A DNA stretch of 64,000 bases from Proteles cristata cristata (taxonomy: Eukaryota > Chordata > Mammalia > Carnivora > Hyaenidae). The stretch is from positions 186,001 through 250,000 of the forward strand of contig JAESUZ010001745.1 in NCBI GenBank assembly GCA_017311185.1, written 5' to 3'. How positions within the stretch are numbered: position 1 is the first letter of the stretch; each line of letters opens with the position of its first letter. Positions 49,563-60,374 of the stretch are shown here, in pieces. The position numbers and the translations under genes are program-made. The notes below the pieces were generated by a model. That model saw only the letters and a program-made list of their open reading frames with translations, was not told where the DNA came from and made no database searches.

Positions 49563-49596
<34 letters not shown>
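49563..49596. repeat. (TG)n microsatellite
   Basis: A pure run of about 16 TG units. Confidence 0.95.
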
Positions 49597-50652
49597 TTTT
49601 AAAGTTATAGATTATCTTTATTTACTCATTTGAAAAATGTTTATCTTACAATGTTTATGGTTTAGATGTATACCCCTACATATGATTAAAGGGTCTCTAT
49701 CACCTTTTATATTTAAAATATAATACTATTTCAAGTTTAGATCCTCTTGAAAATAAACAAGTGCTTTTCTAACTAAAATTTGGACTATGAAAAATAGAGG
49801 AAATGAGCTAGTTTGCCATCACCTGAGGCATTGGTCCCAAATGACATTATTAAGAAAGTTAGGATAATCTTATAAGTCAGTGATACTTGATGGTTCATCT
49901 TTCTTTGTTCTTAGCCTAAAGGAAAACAATGGGTTGGGTTTCCAGAGATATAAGTACAGGGAAGTGTGGCCACAAAGATTTAGTTATTCATGTCCCTCCA
50001 CATGCATTTCCTCTAAAATAAATTAAAGCTCTTCTATAAATTTACATTGGATGAGGAATATATAATAAGATTTTTTTTTCTTTATTTTTTTGGAATTGGT
50101 GTGTTAGAGATTACAGGATGAAGGGAAATAGCTCTTTGTGTCTTCTTTTCTCCCCTCTCAGATCTTTCCTTTAGAAAAAATAGTCTTTTGTGCATAAAAT
50201 GTAACTACTTGTAAGTACTTGCTAGGTGCAGGGTGAGATCAGGCTGAAGCAAACGCTGAAGTTAACCATAGAGAGAAAAACATCACCCAAAGTACTAAAT
50301 CACTTCTGCCCACTTGGTGGGATTACATAATGTAGTTTTCCATACAGAAGCTTCAATTAGTATTTTTAGAATGGATCAGAGTCACCTTTTGCCTTCTGTA
50401 GTCAACCACCAGTCATTATAGTTACTGTAGTTTTTTTGGAGCAAGTCAGCCCTTACAGTAGGGAGGGGTGACTAAATCATATGTGAAATAAACGGTGATA
50501 TTCATACTGGTAAGAATCTTAGTCCTTTGCGTCTATTTGCTATGTTTGGTATGGCCCTTGTAATAGCATATCCGTGTGCTTAATTTCCCTAGAGGCATCA
50601 TGGGAGGAAGAAAGGTGCGTTTCTTCTAACAGCTCTCTTCTCTCTCTATCAG

Positions 50653-50786
50653 GGCGTGTTGGAGAGCTTCCTGGGCACAGCTGTCTCTGGGGCCATCTTT
50701 TGCCTGTTTGCAGGTCAACCACTGACGATTTTGAGCAGCACAGGACCTGTTCTTGTCTTTGAGAGGCTTCTATTCAATTTCAGCAA
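50653..50786 (+). CDS. SLC4A4: SLC4A4 (NBCe1) coding exon: TM2-TM3, substrate-site core
   Basis: This 134-nt exon has 44 codons plus two bases, [20 protein letters not shown] then [20 protein letters not shown] and FNFS. It covers the second helix and the TM3 half-helix. In SLC4 structures the TM3 N-terminus (here [10 protein letters not shown]) faces TM10 and helps form the ion-binding site. The pattern G-Q-P-L-x(5)-S/T-G-P-x-L-V-F-E is shared with band 3. The acceptor is tctcttctctctctatcag and the donor TTCAGCAA|gtatgt. The AA pairs with the G of the next exon to give Lys. Confidence 0.98.
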
Positions 50787-51569
50787 GTATGTATATACAT
50801 ATCTAGTTATAAATTAGGATAAATTCTAGAACACAGTCTAGATACAGCACAGGATAGTAATTAGGTAGAACAGAATATGGGAATTTAAAGATTTGGCGGC
50901 TGAAAAGCCCTTGGAGATTGAGTAGTCCAACACTCATTTTACATTTGATTCAGCTGAGGCCCATATGTTGTACTATCTACTTGCCCTCGCCATTCTTCTC
51001 TGTCCTAGACCTGCTTTATGCCATGGGGGCTGATCCATGTGGACTGCAACACTGGGTCTCCTTTGCCCTCTGGCTTCTTGTTGGGTTTGACTAGTGCACC
51101 AGTAGGAGAGGAGAGAGGTCAGGGTGTGTGTCTGCCTCCCTGTACCTCACAGTGCCTGTTTTAACACTGCAGTCTCACAGTGGCTTGTCTCTTGAATAGA
51201 GCCTCTGTAAGGTGGCCCCACTGGCCTGGCTCTCGCCTTCACTAGGCTCTAGGAACTCCATTCCTTCCTCGGCCTTTTGAAGCCAGGAGATAAAAATGGC
51301 TCCCTCATGTTTCTAGTTCCTGAGTACTTTGCCGTTATTTGTTACTCACACATCTGTAAATAGCCCATTTATTAAGTTTTCCTCACAATCCCATTTGAGA
51401 ATGTCTTCTGTTTCCTGTCATGATCCTGGCCTATAAGACATGAAATGCCTTGCTCAAGGTCACATGGCTCGTTAATGAGAGACTAGTTGTTCTAGAGATC
51501 CACTGCTCCTAACCCTGGCTCCAGTGTTCTTAACTACAGATACATTTCAAGAGCTGGCTTAGTAATAGC

Positions 51570-51687
51570 ATTTGTTAAGTGTTGATCACATACCAAATAT
51601 TATCCTAAGTGCATTCCATGGACTCCCTCATTTGATTCCTGTAGCAGTATAATGAGGTAGGGCCCATACTTGTATTATTATTTTTAT
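51570..51687 (-). mobile_element. MIR remnant, part 1 (split by SINE)
   Basis: gtgttgatcacataccaaat and ctcatttgattcctgtagca; continues after the SINE at 51861. Confidence 0.72.
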
Positions 51688-51860
51688 TTTTATTTTTAAA
51701 TGTTTATTTATTTTTGAGAGGAGCTGGGGAGAGAGAATCCCAAGCAATCCCCATGCTCAGTGCAGAGCCCGATCGGGACCTTGATCTCAGAACCGTGAGA
51801 TCATGACCTGAGCCAAAATCAAGAGTTAGTTGCTTAACCAAATGAGCCACCCAGGTGCCC
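51688..51860 (-). mobile_element. CAN-SINE, antisense, inserted in a MIR
   Basis: ttttaaatgtttatttattt tail complement, ccatgctcagtgcagagccc, gagatcatgacctgagccaa, gagccacccaggtgccc. Short form lacking most of the CT tract. Old MIR sequence resumes on both sides. Confidence 0.92.
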
Positions 51861-51990
51861 TCATACCTTGTTTTATAGATGAGAAAACAGGCAGAGAGAG
51901 ATAAGTGCCTTGCTGTAGGCTCCATTACCAGTTGTTGGTGGGACTGGGATTTGAATTCCTACTTTCTGACTCTGGAGACTATGCTTCTTA
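51861..51990 (-). mobile_element. MIR remnant, part 2
   Basis: ttttatagatgagaaaacag, gtgggactgggatttgaatt and ctgactctggagactatgct continue the MIR in the same orientation. Confidence 0.75.
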
Positions 51991-53044
51991 CGGAATTACT
52001 ATACACTCCTAATGGACATAACAATTGTGATATCATATTTTCTTTTAGAATTCGATGGATCATTTTAAGAAGGAGAAAATCAAGTTAAGCGAATTATCCA
52101 CGTGGCCACATAAGCACACAAATAGCTTCAAAATCAAATTGGGTATTCTGGCCTCTTTTCTAATGAACTTGATACCTTTCAGAGAGAATTGCCTTTCCCA
52201 GCAGATCTCAATCCTTTCGTATGACTTGCTGGCACTCCTTGTTGGAATTTTCATATTCTTATATTGTTATCCATTTTTAAGATTTCCTTGTTGGAAATTT
52301 TGTTACCACATGATACCTCATGGACTCAAGGGCTGATAGAATAGCCTTTGAAACTGTGTTACCATGTGTTACCATCAAAACTGATCACAAGCTAGAGGAG
52401 GCAATGAGAATTTAAAACTAGTGTTTTGAAAACTGGGTTGAGAACATCAGTGAGGTCTTATGAGAATTTAAAGTGATAATGTGAGTTTTCTGTAGCTCAT
52501 CACTACAGATCCCTCCTCCATCATAATTCTCAGAAGGACACTGGAAAGAATTTCTGTTCATGTCAGTTTATAGAAAGTCAAATCATTTTTATATGTTTAA
52601 GAAAACACTGTGTGAGAAAAGAAAGCCATTGTGGGAAGATCAAACAAGCATGTACTATAAACAGGAACAAACATGTGCAACCTTTGCAGAAAGATTTATT
52701 GGATGCAATGTGATCAGAGCCTTAATATACAGAAAATATTTGCATCCCAGTTTACTTTAGATAATTGTAGGATAGAGATTATTTCCTTTCACTAAGCAAG
52801 TTCCTTTCTCACTTTTCCTTCTGTTTCTTCATAATTGGTAATGTAAACATAGTTCCAAGTAATTTATATGAAAACAGTTGTAAAGCAACAAGAAACATTT
52901 GAGAAACTGTGCTTTAAATTCATCACTGAGTAGCATGTAGTGCTTTGAGGCACACAGTGTCATTTTGTTCACAATGCTGTATCATTGGCTTCTGTGTTTT
53001 AACAACAGTACTAATATTTTGTCTAGATGCAGAGTATTTGTGTA

Positions 53045-53300
53045 GATCACTGTTTCTCAAAGTGTGTTTCCTCAATTACTAGTCCCATTTAGACGTTTCA
53101 TGGAAAAAAGCCTCTGTGATCCCCATCAATCTGACAAATGCTGTATATTTTACCTCCCTCTTTGTAACTCACTTTACATTCAGCTTACTAAGGGATCTGA
53201 GAAGTCCTTTAGTAAAGAAACTGCTTTAGTTTGTCTTGCCCAGATTTCCCCCCAAAATATGTTATGTTTTTCTGAGAAGTAGGTAAACTTTGTTTTGTGG
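53045..53300. mobile_element. Possible hAT-type DNA transposon relic
   Basis: Starts cactgtttctcaaagtgtgt, as many Charlie-type elements do; the right end is not clear. Confidence 0.35.
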
Positions 53301-53593
53301 CTTTAGTAGACTCAAGCATGACTCTACATAATCCACAGATTTCCCTCGGATGTGGAGGACAGGTTTTAATATCTGTCCTACGTACTGGAGAATCATAATG
53401 GAATATGAAAGATGTGCTGTCACCTTTTAAAATTAGTAACAGAATGAAAGAAAGAGCCTACAACTGCCCAAATGACAATTGTAGCTTTTCACCCTAATTC
53501 TGCAATCTCCTTTGCACTGTTTTTACACATTGTAAACCAGTGACAGAGAATTAGGCACCTTTTCTTTATCTTGCGTGACAAATCTGAAAGCTT

Positions 53594-53810
53594 TTTAAAA
53601 ATTTCTTTAATGTCTGTTTATTTTTGAGAGGGAGAGAGAGAGCATGAGTGGGGGAAGGGCAAAGAAAGAGGGAGACACAGAATATGAAGCAGGTTCCAGG
53701 CTCTGAGCTGTCAGCACAGAGCCCCACGTAGGACTTGAACCCATGGATCTGTGAAATCATGACCTGATCTGAAGTCAGATCCCTAACTGACTGAGCCACC
53801 AGGCACTCCT
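53594..53810 (-). mobile_element. CAN-SINE, antisense
   Basis: tttctttaatgtctgtttat, (ga)n tract, gctgtcagcacagagcccca, gagccaccaggcactcct; a short flanking match ctgaaag on both sides suggests a decayed duplication. Confidence 0.93.
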
Positions 53811-54905
53811 GAAAGTTTTAACACTGTGTTCTAAACCATGCAGAAACCTCCTAATTAAAGTTGGATTTTAGCCTGTATAATTGCATTTAGTCATTCAATA
53901 ATTTTTTCCTTCTATTCTTTGAATAATTACTTAGAGCCCTTCAAATGATTATTTTCTTCTATTTTTATTGGATTCACTCATATTGTTTAGGGAGTTTACA
54001 TTTGTCAGTGACTTGAACATTAATTTCTATAGCATGCTTCTGATGAGTTCTTCTGTTTGTCTATACCTTGGTTTTATGCTACTCGGAAACTATTACTCAA
54101 AATATCTGGGAACACTGTGGTATCATAAGGATATAAACCCATTTTCTCATTCGAATTCACCATAGTTTCTTTGGTTTCTACTATCATTTACTGTTACTTT
54201 TTATAACTTAATTGCTATTTAAACTTGGCACTAAAGGGACTCATAGTCTTATTGGATATAATATTGCCACTTTATTGTAGTCATTACTGTTGATCAACTT
54301 GTTTTAAAAAAGTTTCTCATCTCTTATTCCTCTTTCTTCTTGCTGCTGTAAACATATCACTTTTATAATGAAGTGCCATTGGTTTTAGTGATTTTATGTG
54401 GGCCCTTCTTATAGAGCTACTCTGGGAATATTTAAGTATTTTAGAGCAGCTATTTTGGTATATTGTTTGGATCCTAAGATTTAAGTTTATATAGGCATTT
54501 TTCTTTTGTGCTCAAACTGAGTGTTCCTAACCATTAGCTAGTTATTGGATTTGTTTCTCATCCTGTCCTATAAACATCAATTCTCTAAACAACCATTAGC
54601 ATACTTAGAACAAATCAAGATTGCCCTGTCATCTTGTTAGGGAAGCAAAACAAAGTAATTGTTTAAAACTTTAATTTTAGGAAAAAAGTTTGTTGGCTCA
54701 GAAGTAATGAAACTGTTTCTTAGCCCTGACTCTGAGACTTCATTCATTGTAGGATCATGTAAATTACCTCAGATTCCTAGAGTTTATAGTTTTTCTATAG
54801 GCTACTTATCTCACAGAGACAAGCATAGGATTAAGCAGTGGGATTGCAGACCTAAGGGCAACTGTAAGGGAATGCAAAAGATGTCTTCAGAAAGATTCCA
54901 GGATT

Positions 54906-55121
54906 GGGGAGCCTGGGTGACTCGGTCAGTTAAGCGTCTGAGTTCAGCTCAGGTCATGATCTCACGGTTTGTGGGTTCAAACCCCACATCAAGCTCTGTG
55001 CTGACAGCTCAGAGCCTGGAGCCTGCTTCGGATTTTGTGTCTCCCTCTCTCTCTGCCCCTCCCCCATTTGCACTCTTTTTCTCTCTCTCAAAAATAAACA
55101 TTAAAAATTTTTTTAAAAGAG
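54906..55121 (+). mobile_element. CAN-SINE, sense, with 15-bp target-site duplication
   Basis: ggggagcctgggtgactcgg head, caggtcatgatctcacggtt, CT tract and aaaaataaacattaaaaatt tail. Duplication agaaagattccagga at 54889-54903 and 55122-55136. Confidence 0.95.
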
Positions 55122-55299
55122 AGAAAGATTCCAGGAAATCCATAGAAATAAATTTCTACCCAAGTATTAATTATCGCCTGCTTAGGTAATATATTCCAAT
55201 TTAGGTGATTTGGTGAAAAAAGGGAAACAAAGGACAGTGATTTAAGGTCCACCCTAAATACAACTCCGATAGGGGAATGATGGTATTATTTTGTAAAGG

Positions 55300-55425
55300 A
55301 CAAATCCAAGCATGCAGAGATTTGGTTTCTGGTCCAGCTCTGCCATTAAAACCTTGGCATTGGATAAACCTTAACTTCCTTTGGCCTTGGTGTCCTCATC
55401 TATAAAATGAGACATAGTTGACTAA
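55300..55425 (+). mobile_element. MIR remnant, sense
   Basis: ggtccagctctgccattaaa, gtcctcatctataaaatgag. Confidence 0.75.
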
Positions 55426-55429
55426 TTGG

Positions 55430-55756
55430 AATCTATATTAAGATTCTCAAGAGAAACAGGACCAATATAATAAAGAGATTTGTTATAAGGAGCTGGCTCA
55501 CATGACTATAGAGACCAGCAAGTCCAAAATCTGTGGGTTGGGGTAGCAGGCTGGAGACCCAGGAGAGCTGATGTTTCAAAGACTATCTGCTTTAGAAACA
55601 GAAAAAGCCATGTTCAAGATCAAGTCCAAAGGCTTGGAGAATTTTTTCTTGCCTGGGGTTGGCAGGTATTTTGCTCTATTCAGTTGAAGGACTTGATTAG
55701 ATGAATTTCACCCACATTATAGAAAGCAATCTGCTTTATTCAAAGCCTAGCAATTA
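55430..55756 (+). mobile_element. Old L1 (L1M-type) 3' end, part 1
   Basis: gattctcaagagaaacagga and catgactatagagaccagca through cccacattatagaaagcaat form an old mammalian L1 3' UTR, interrupted by the SINE at 55757 and continuing at 55981. Confidence 0.68.
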
Positions 55757-55980
55757 AAAAAAAATTTTTTTTTACATTTATTTATTTTTAAGAGACAGAG
55801 TGAGAGAGTGTGTGATGGGAGGAGGGACAGAGAGAGAAGGAGACACAGAATCCAAAGCAGCTCCAGGCTCTGAGCAAACCTTTAGCACAGAGCCTGACGT
55901 GGGGCTCGAACCCACGAACTGTGAAATCATGACCTGAGCCAAAGTTGGACACTTAACCGACTGAGCCACTCAGGCGCCCC
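55757..55980 (-). mobile_element. CAN-SINE, antisense, inserted in an old L1 3' end
   Basis: Runs from the A/T-rich tail complement to gagccactcaggcgcccc. The host L1 sequence continues on both sides (cctagcaatt before, cctaacaatt after, the likely target duplication). Confidence 0.94.
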
Positions 55981-56107
55981 ACCTAACAATTTAAATGTTA
56001 ATTTCTTTGCACTCTTTCTTATAGAGATATCGAGAATAACGTTTGGCCAAATATCTGGGTACCACATGATCCAGCCAAGTTGATGCATAAAATTAACCAT
56101 CACAGTA
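55981..56107 (+). mobile_element. Old L1 (L1M-type) 3' end, part 2
   Basis: gagaataacgtttggccaaa and gccaagttgatgcataaaat with the terminal taaccatcacagt continue the element split by the SINE. Confidence 0.7.
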
Positions 56108-56224
56108 TCTAAGGAATTTTTAATTCTAATATTCTATGAAATTTTCACTCAGGACCTCCTGGCTCTCTGTGAGAACGCTTAGGTCATGTCAGTAACTGTC
56201 TTCTTCAAAGCCATAGGCATGCCC

Positions 56225-56480
56225 TCATTCATCTGGCAGACTTTCATTGGAAACCTTTTATATGCCAACCATTGTGTTAGAGAATTTGAATTTTATTCTA
56301 TGAGCAGTGTGAAGCCATCAAAAAGTTTTAAAAGGAGGTAGGGAGGATCTGATTTACATTTTAAAAGATCATTTTGGCTATAATGTGGAAAGTGGCTTAG
56401 AGCAGGACAAACATGGATATCAGTAAGGACTTAAAATCAAGCAAAGACTTCTTGGTGGCTCAAACTAGATTAGTCATGGT
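56225..56480 (-). mobile_element. L2-type LINE remnant, antisense
   Basis: gtgaagccatcaaaaagttt, gatctgatttacattttaaa and gatcattttggctataatgt match the same old repeat wording as the distal part of 19130-20240. Confidence 0.65.
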
Positions 56481-56654
56481 GAAGGTGTTGATACCATGCC
56501 TTCAGGAAAATATTAAAACACATCTGTAAAAACTACTTGTTTAAAATCAAGGCTATAGAGTCTCAAGTGTGCATGATCCTGAATTTATTTCTTTTTCTCG
56601 TAGAAGAAATAGGACAACTACTGTTTGCTTTTTCATCATAAATGATGAGAAAAA

Positions 56655-56881
56655 GGGGCTCCTGGGTGGCTCAGTTGGTTGAACATCTGACTTTGGCCCA
56701 GGTTATGATCTCACAGTTTGTGAATTCAAACCCTGTATCGGGCTCTGTGCTGACAGCTCAGAGCCTGGAACCTGCTTTGGAGTCTGTGTCTCCCCCTCTC
56801 TCTCTGCCTCTCCCTCCCCTGCTTGTGCTCTCTTTCTCTCTCTCAAAAGTAAGTAAATGAGCATTAAAAAATTTAAAAAAC
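56655..56881 (+). mobile_element. CAN-SINE, sense, with 13-bp target-site duplication
   Basis: ggggctcctgggtggctcag head, ggctctgtgctgacagctca, CT tract, A-rich tail. Duplication aatgatgagaaaa at 56641-56653 and 56882-56894. Confidence 0.95.
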
Positions 56882-56988
56882 AATGATGAGAAAAGTACTG
56901 TAAAGTAATCTTAACACAATTTTAAAAGAATTAACATGAAATGGTAAAATGTCAGCACTTGGCCCATATTTTTCTAAATGTGAGCTAA

Positions 56989-57067
56989 TTTACTTATAAG
57001 AAATAGAATACTCTGGTTTCTCTTCAGATCACATAAATCTTTCGCCTTTTACTTATAAGAAATAGAA
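56989..57067. repeat. 20-bp target-site duplication around U5 fragment
   Basis: tttacttataagaaatagaa at 56989-57008 and 57048-57067, identical. Confidence 0.93.
57008..57052 (+). pseudogene. 3'-truncated U5 snRNA retrocopy (nt 1-45)
   Basis: From atactctggtttctcttcag through ctttcgccttttac the segment matches the first 45 nt of U5 snRNA with a single mismatch, G to A in a CpG (atcAcat). It includes the invariant loop-I sequence CTTTCGCCTTTTAC, where it stops. It is flanked by perfect 20-bp copies of tttacttataagaaatagaa at 56989-57008 and 57048-57067. The TTTAC end of the U5 piece is shared with the start of the right duplication. No tail, no downstream U5. Confidence 0.93.
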
Positions 57068-57847
57068 AGGGCTTTGAAAAACATTGGCCTCCTTTGATGG
57101 AGGCACAGCCTATTCTAAGCTGCCGTGGGACAGGAACAGACCAAAAACAAGGTGGTCACAAGGTGCTTCACACACAGCTTCAGCAGAAGGATACCATGTC
57201 TGTGAAGAAGCTTCACAAGAAGGGGTTTCATCTGGCTGTTACATGGGAAGACAGCCTGTCTTGATCCGAGTAGAGTGTAATTATCCTATTTATCCTTAAA
57301 TACCTGGAATTTTTTCTACAACCCCCAGCCAGAGTTAGTTATTCCTCTGTGGTACTCTTTGGGAACCTTTAGATATCATTTACTATTTTCTGGTGTGATT
57401 ATGTTTGCCAGTTTGGCTTACTCCATAGATGGCTATGATGTGGGGACAGAGAATATATTTATCTTAGTGTCTTCTTTAACCAGTGAAGCTCACAAACATT
57501 AATTGAGTGCATACTGGGTGATACTTTCAAATTGTTTGCTTTCTAAACTCCATGAAGGCAGGGATCATATTGTTTGAATGAGAAAATTGAGTTATATACA
57601 TGCAAATGGTATGACTACTTTTGATGTGCCATACTTAAACTTTCTGGATAATTTCTTTACTAATATCACTAGACTAAATCCTTAGACTTAGTATTTTTCT
57701 GGTTAAAATCAGGAATGAGATTTATATTTAGTGGCTAAAAGTCACCCTGTATTTTTAGGAATCATTCTGCTGTCATTGGGTAGTTTTATGTTACTCTTTG
57801 TATTCTGTGGAGGAGGAGTCTAAAATACCTCTCTTTCTTATTTCCAG

Positions 57848-58119
57848 GGATCATAATTTTGACTATCTGGAGTTTCGCCTTTGGATTGGCCTGTGGTCAG
57901 CCTTCCTGTGTCTCATTTTGGTAGCCACAGATGCCAGCTTCTTGGTTCAGTACTTCACTCGCTTCACAGAAGAGGGCTTCTCTTCTCTGATTAGCTTCAT
58001 CTTTATCTACGATGCTTTCAAGAAGATGATCAAGCTAGCTGACTACTACCCCATCAACTCCAACTTCAAAGTGGGCTACAATACTCAGTTTTCCTGTGCC
58101 TGTGTGCCTCCTGACCCTG
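57848..58119 (+). CDS. SLC4A4: SLC4A4 (NBCe1) coding exon: TM4-TM5 and start of extracellular loop 3
   Basis: This 272-nt exon completes Lys and adds 90 residues plus one base. Order: [10 protein letters not shown], a helix [20 protein letters not shown], the conserved turn [15 protein letters not shown], a second helix [13 protein letters not shown], then [16 protein letters not shown] and the start of the large extracellular loop, ending [10 protein letters not shown]. The KKMIK motif (bases 58020-58034) is the site known in NBCe1 for reaction with stilbene inhibitors such as DIDS. Two Cys lie in the loop segment; the glycosylated part of the loop would be in the next exon, beyond this window. 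The acceptor is ctttcttatttccag and the donor GACCCTG|gtgagg, in phase 1. Confidence 0.98.
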
Positions 58120-59491
58120 GTGAGGACACCATGCTTAGTGTTGGTACTTACCCTGTGTTTGGAGGAAGGTATAGGGTTTATACACACAGGCTTTCAGCAT
58201 GATATCATGATTGTCAGGAAAAAGTTTTATTTTTCCTGAAAAACCCTCCTGCTAGATTTGAAGTCTGATTACCCGAGGTATTTTAGCCATGTGGTTCAAT
58301 CAAGAAGTGAACCCAGAAGCTGAAAAGAACTCAACTTTCAAATTAACTCAAATTGCAGTATTTGCAAGGAAAGTTGGTGTACATTATTCTTGATTTTATC
58401 TGATAGTTGAGGAAACCAGATACAAATATTAACAGATATAAGGACCAGACAAACCCAGTCCTCTGAACTTCTGTCCCATATTTTGCTGTCTCCTTATTGC
58501 CATACCAATCTCTTCCTAAAGTAAACTCTAAAGATTATTTTAAGCTTATGGAAGAAACAAGATACTATTAACTTTATAGAATTTGAAGCATGAAATTGAA
58601 AAAGAAGTTTAGACCAGAGTCACTTAGCGGTAAAGTAGAGCCTTCTAGTTTCTCTGTGCTAGACAATGTAAATAAGAAAGGAATAGAAGAAATGAGAGAA
58701 TGAAAAGAAGAGCATTAATGCTCTCAGGGAAGATTTATGTCCTAGAATTAGGAAAGATGTAAAAGTAAAAAGTAAGTTCCAGGTAAGGAATATGATTCTA
58801 TACACCCTCACACTTTAATATCCATCTAGCTAAACCTGGGTTAGCATCGGGACTTTTTCCCAAAAAGGCATTCTATTTGGTCTTTGGATTTTTTTTAGGG
58901 TAATTCATTATCATTTTATGATATGGAAGGCATTTGAGAGAAGGAGTTCACTTTGGAGAAAATTGTTTTATATCTGCTCTGGGAGAATTAAGGGGTAGAC
59001 ATTTGTGTCAGATAATTAAGCGGTAATAGTGTTAGTTATCCCTGGTCATGCAATTAGCTGCAAATCATTGTCCCTTAGAATAAAAACGGATACACATTCC
59101 ATACTTTCTGACTAAGGTCTTGTAGGAGCAGCAGTGTGTCAGGGGCTGTGTAAGCCTGAGCACAGATGTAGGGCACATTCATGCAATATGCACTTTTACA
59201 TATGGATTCTGAAGGAAAACCATTTCATGTTTACAGTAGAAACAAACATGGCTGTATCATAGACTAGAATGCTGATGTCAGGCCGTGTTAGATTGCCCTC
59301 AGATATTTCGGTGCCATATTTGCAATCTTCTCTGCCACTTTGGTGGGGAAGCCTTAGAAGACCTGTATGCATCTTGAGTGACGAGTGACAAGAGAACAGT
59401 ATCTCCCTAGAGTTGGGTCGCTCAGTAACACTGATGAAAAGATAAGTTATTGTTGGGCTTTGCACTCATGGATTCTTTTGTCTTATTTAAG

Positions 59492-59545
59492 GACAAGCAA
59501 CACACATTGAAATAAAGCGCATGCTTAAAAGCAAAGCAGAGACAG
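59492..59545 (+). other. Candidate in-frame cassette exon (unproven)
   Basis: A 54-nt segment is preceded by ttcttttgtcttatttaag and followed by gtatga after CAG-type exon end GACAG. Its length is a multiple of three and, entered after the preceding phase-1 exon, it is open: Gly, then QATHIEIKRMLKSKAET, returning to phase 1. Inclusion would insert 18 basic, polar residues at the start of extracellular loop 3. I know of no such NBCe1 isoform. Acceptor-donor pairs of this quality also arise by chance, so this is a hypothesis only. Confidence 0.15.
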
Positions 59546-60374
59546 GTATGAAGTGAAAATGTAAGGATTCAGGCAACATGAATGACGTATAGTTACAAAA
59601 GCTTTTTATTGTTAAAATGTATACTGATTACAGGTATTTCATAACTTAAAAACTGCTTGGAAAAGACTAGGTACTCAATATATGATAGATGCAATTCTTA
59701 GGATCAGTTAGATGTGCTTGAAACACAGATGTTACCATTACACAGTCATGTAGAACTTTTCCTAAATAAGAGGGTGGTAACCATCCATCGTGTACTTTCA
59801 GGGAAAGCCCAGATTATGCATATTCAAAATAATGGCTCACAGACATATTTAATTGTGGGATTTTGAACTTTCCATTTCATTTATTTCTATCTTTATGTAT
59901 TTATGTGTAACTATTTCCTTATGAAAAAAGTGTGTAATCTGACTTCATAGGCAAGTCTAAGTAAACATATAGTGAATTTTCTAAAGGAAAAACAATACGC
60001 CTCAGTTGTTTGAGGTTTGAGGTATTCATAAAGCCAACTGAGGGCTTTGTCAGCACACCTGTCGCAAGAAGATCTACTTACCTGAGGCTAATGGAAACTG
60101 GTACTCATTTTAATTGGATATTGGCAGAGATCGGAATATAGAGCCAAGGAAGACATATTTGAATGTTAATTGTGAAAAATACATGAATGTTTTACATGTA
60201 ATTTTCCTTCCTAGACAGATCATTGTTTTCTTGAAAAAGTCATCGGGAAGCTTGAAACCTGCATAGCAAGTACTAGCTGAAGTGGAGATAAATAGCTTTT
60301 CCTTTGACCTCTTTCCCCAGCTTGTATAGAAAGTCTGTCCTGTCGAGTGAGGCGTGGTCTTGGAAGGACTCTTG

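Larger units (their letters stand above)
37503..50652 (+). other. SLC4A4: SLC4A4 intron (13.2 kb)
   Basis: The longest fully contained intron here, phase 0. It holds MIR remnants (37850, 46770), two CAN-SINEs (38748 antisense, 39258 sense), an L2 fragment (41185), an old L1 in antisense (43570-44690), a MER5-like DNA transposon (45105) and a (TG)n tract (49563). The stretches 39550-41180, 41310-43560, 45300-46760, 46940-49550 and 49600-50650 have no feature I can name; they are AT-rich and contain only short chance ORFs. Confidence 0.93.
50787..57847 (+). other. SLC4A4: SLC4A4 intron
   Basis: A 7.1-kb phase-2 intron. It has five CAN-SINEs (51688, 53594, 54906, 55757, 56655), an old MIR split by one of them, another MIR (55300), an old L1 3' end split by another SINE, an L2 fragment (56225) and a U5 snRNA fragment (57008). 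The stretches 50790-51560, 52000-53040, 53310-53590, 53815-54900 and 57070-57847 show nothing I can name beyond weak MIR-like traces at 50890-50970 and 51420-51530. Confidence 0.93.

Noticed and set aside
51266..51280. ctcggccttttg, similar to part of U2 snRNA
   Set aside because: Only about 12 bases match, the U2 5' end is missing and no flanking duplication is seen.
54659..55189. 176-codon ORF, the longest in the window
   Set aside because: Its second half is the SINE at 54906 (WVTRSVKRLSSAQVMISRFV is the translated SINE head); no homology seen in the first half.
57084..57299. 71-codon ORF MASFDGGTAYSKLPWDRNRP...
   Set aside because: No family recognised, no splice context, and length is normal for chance ORFs.
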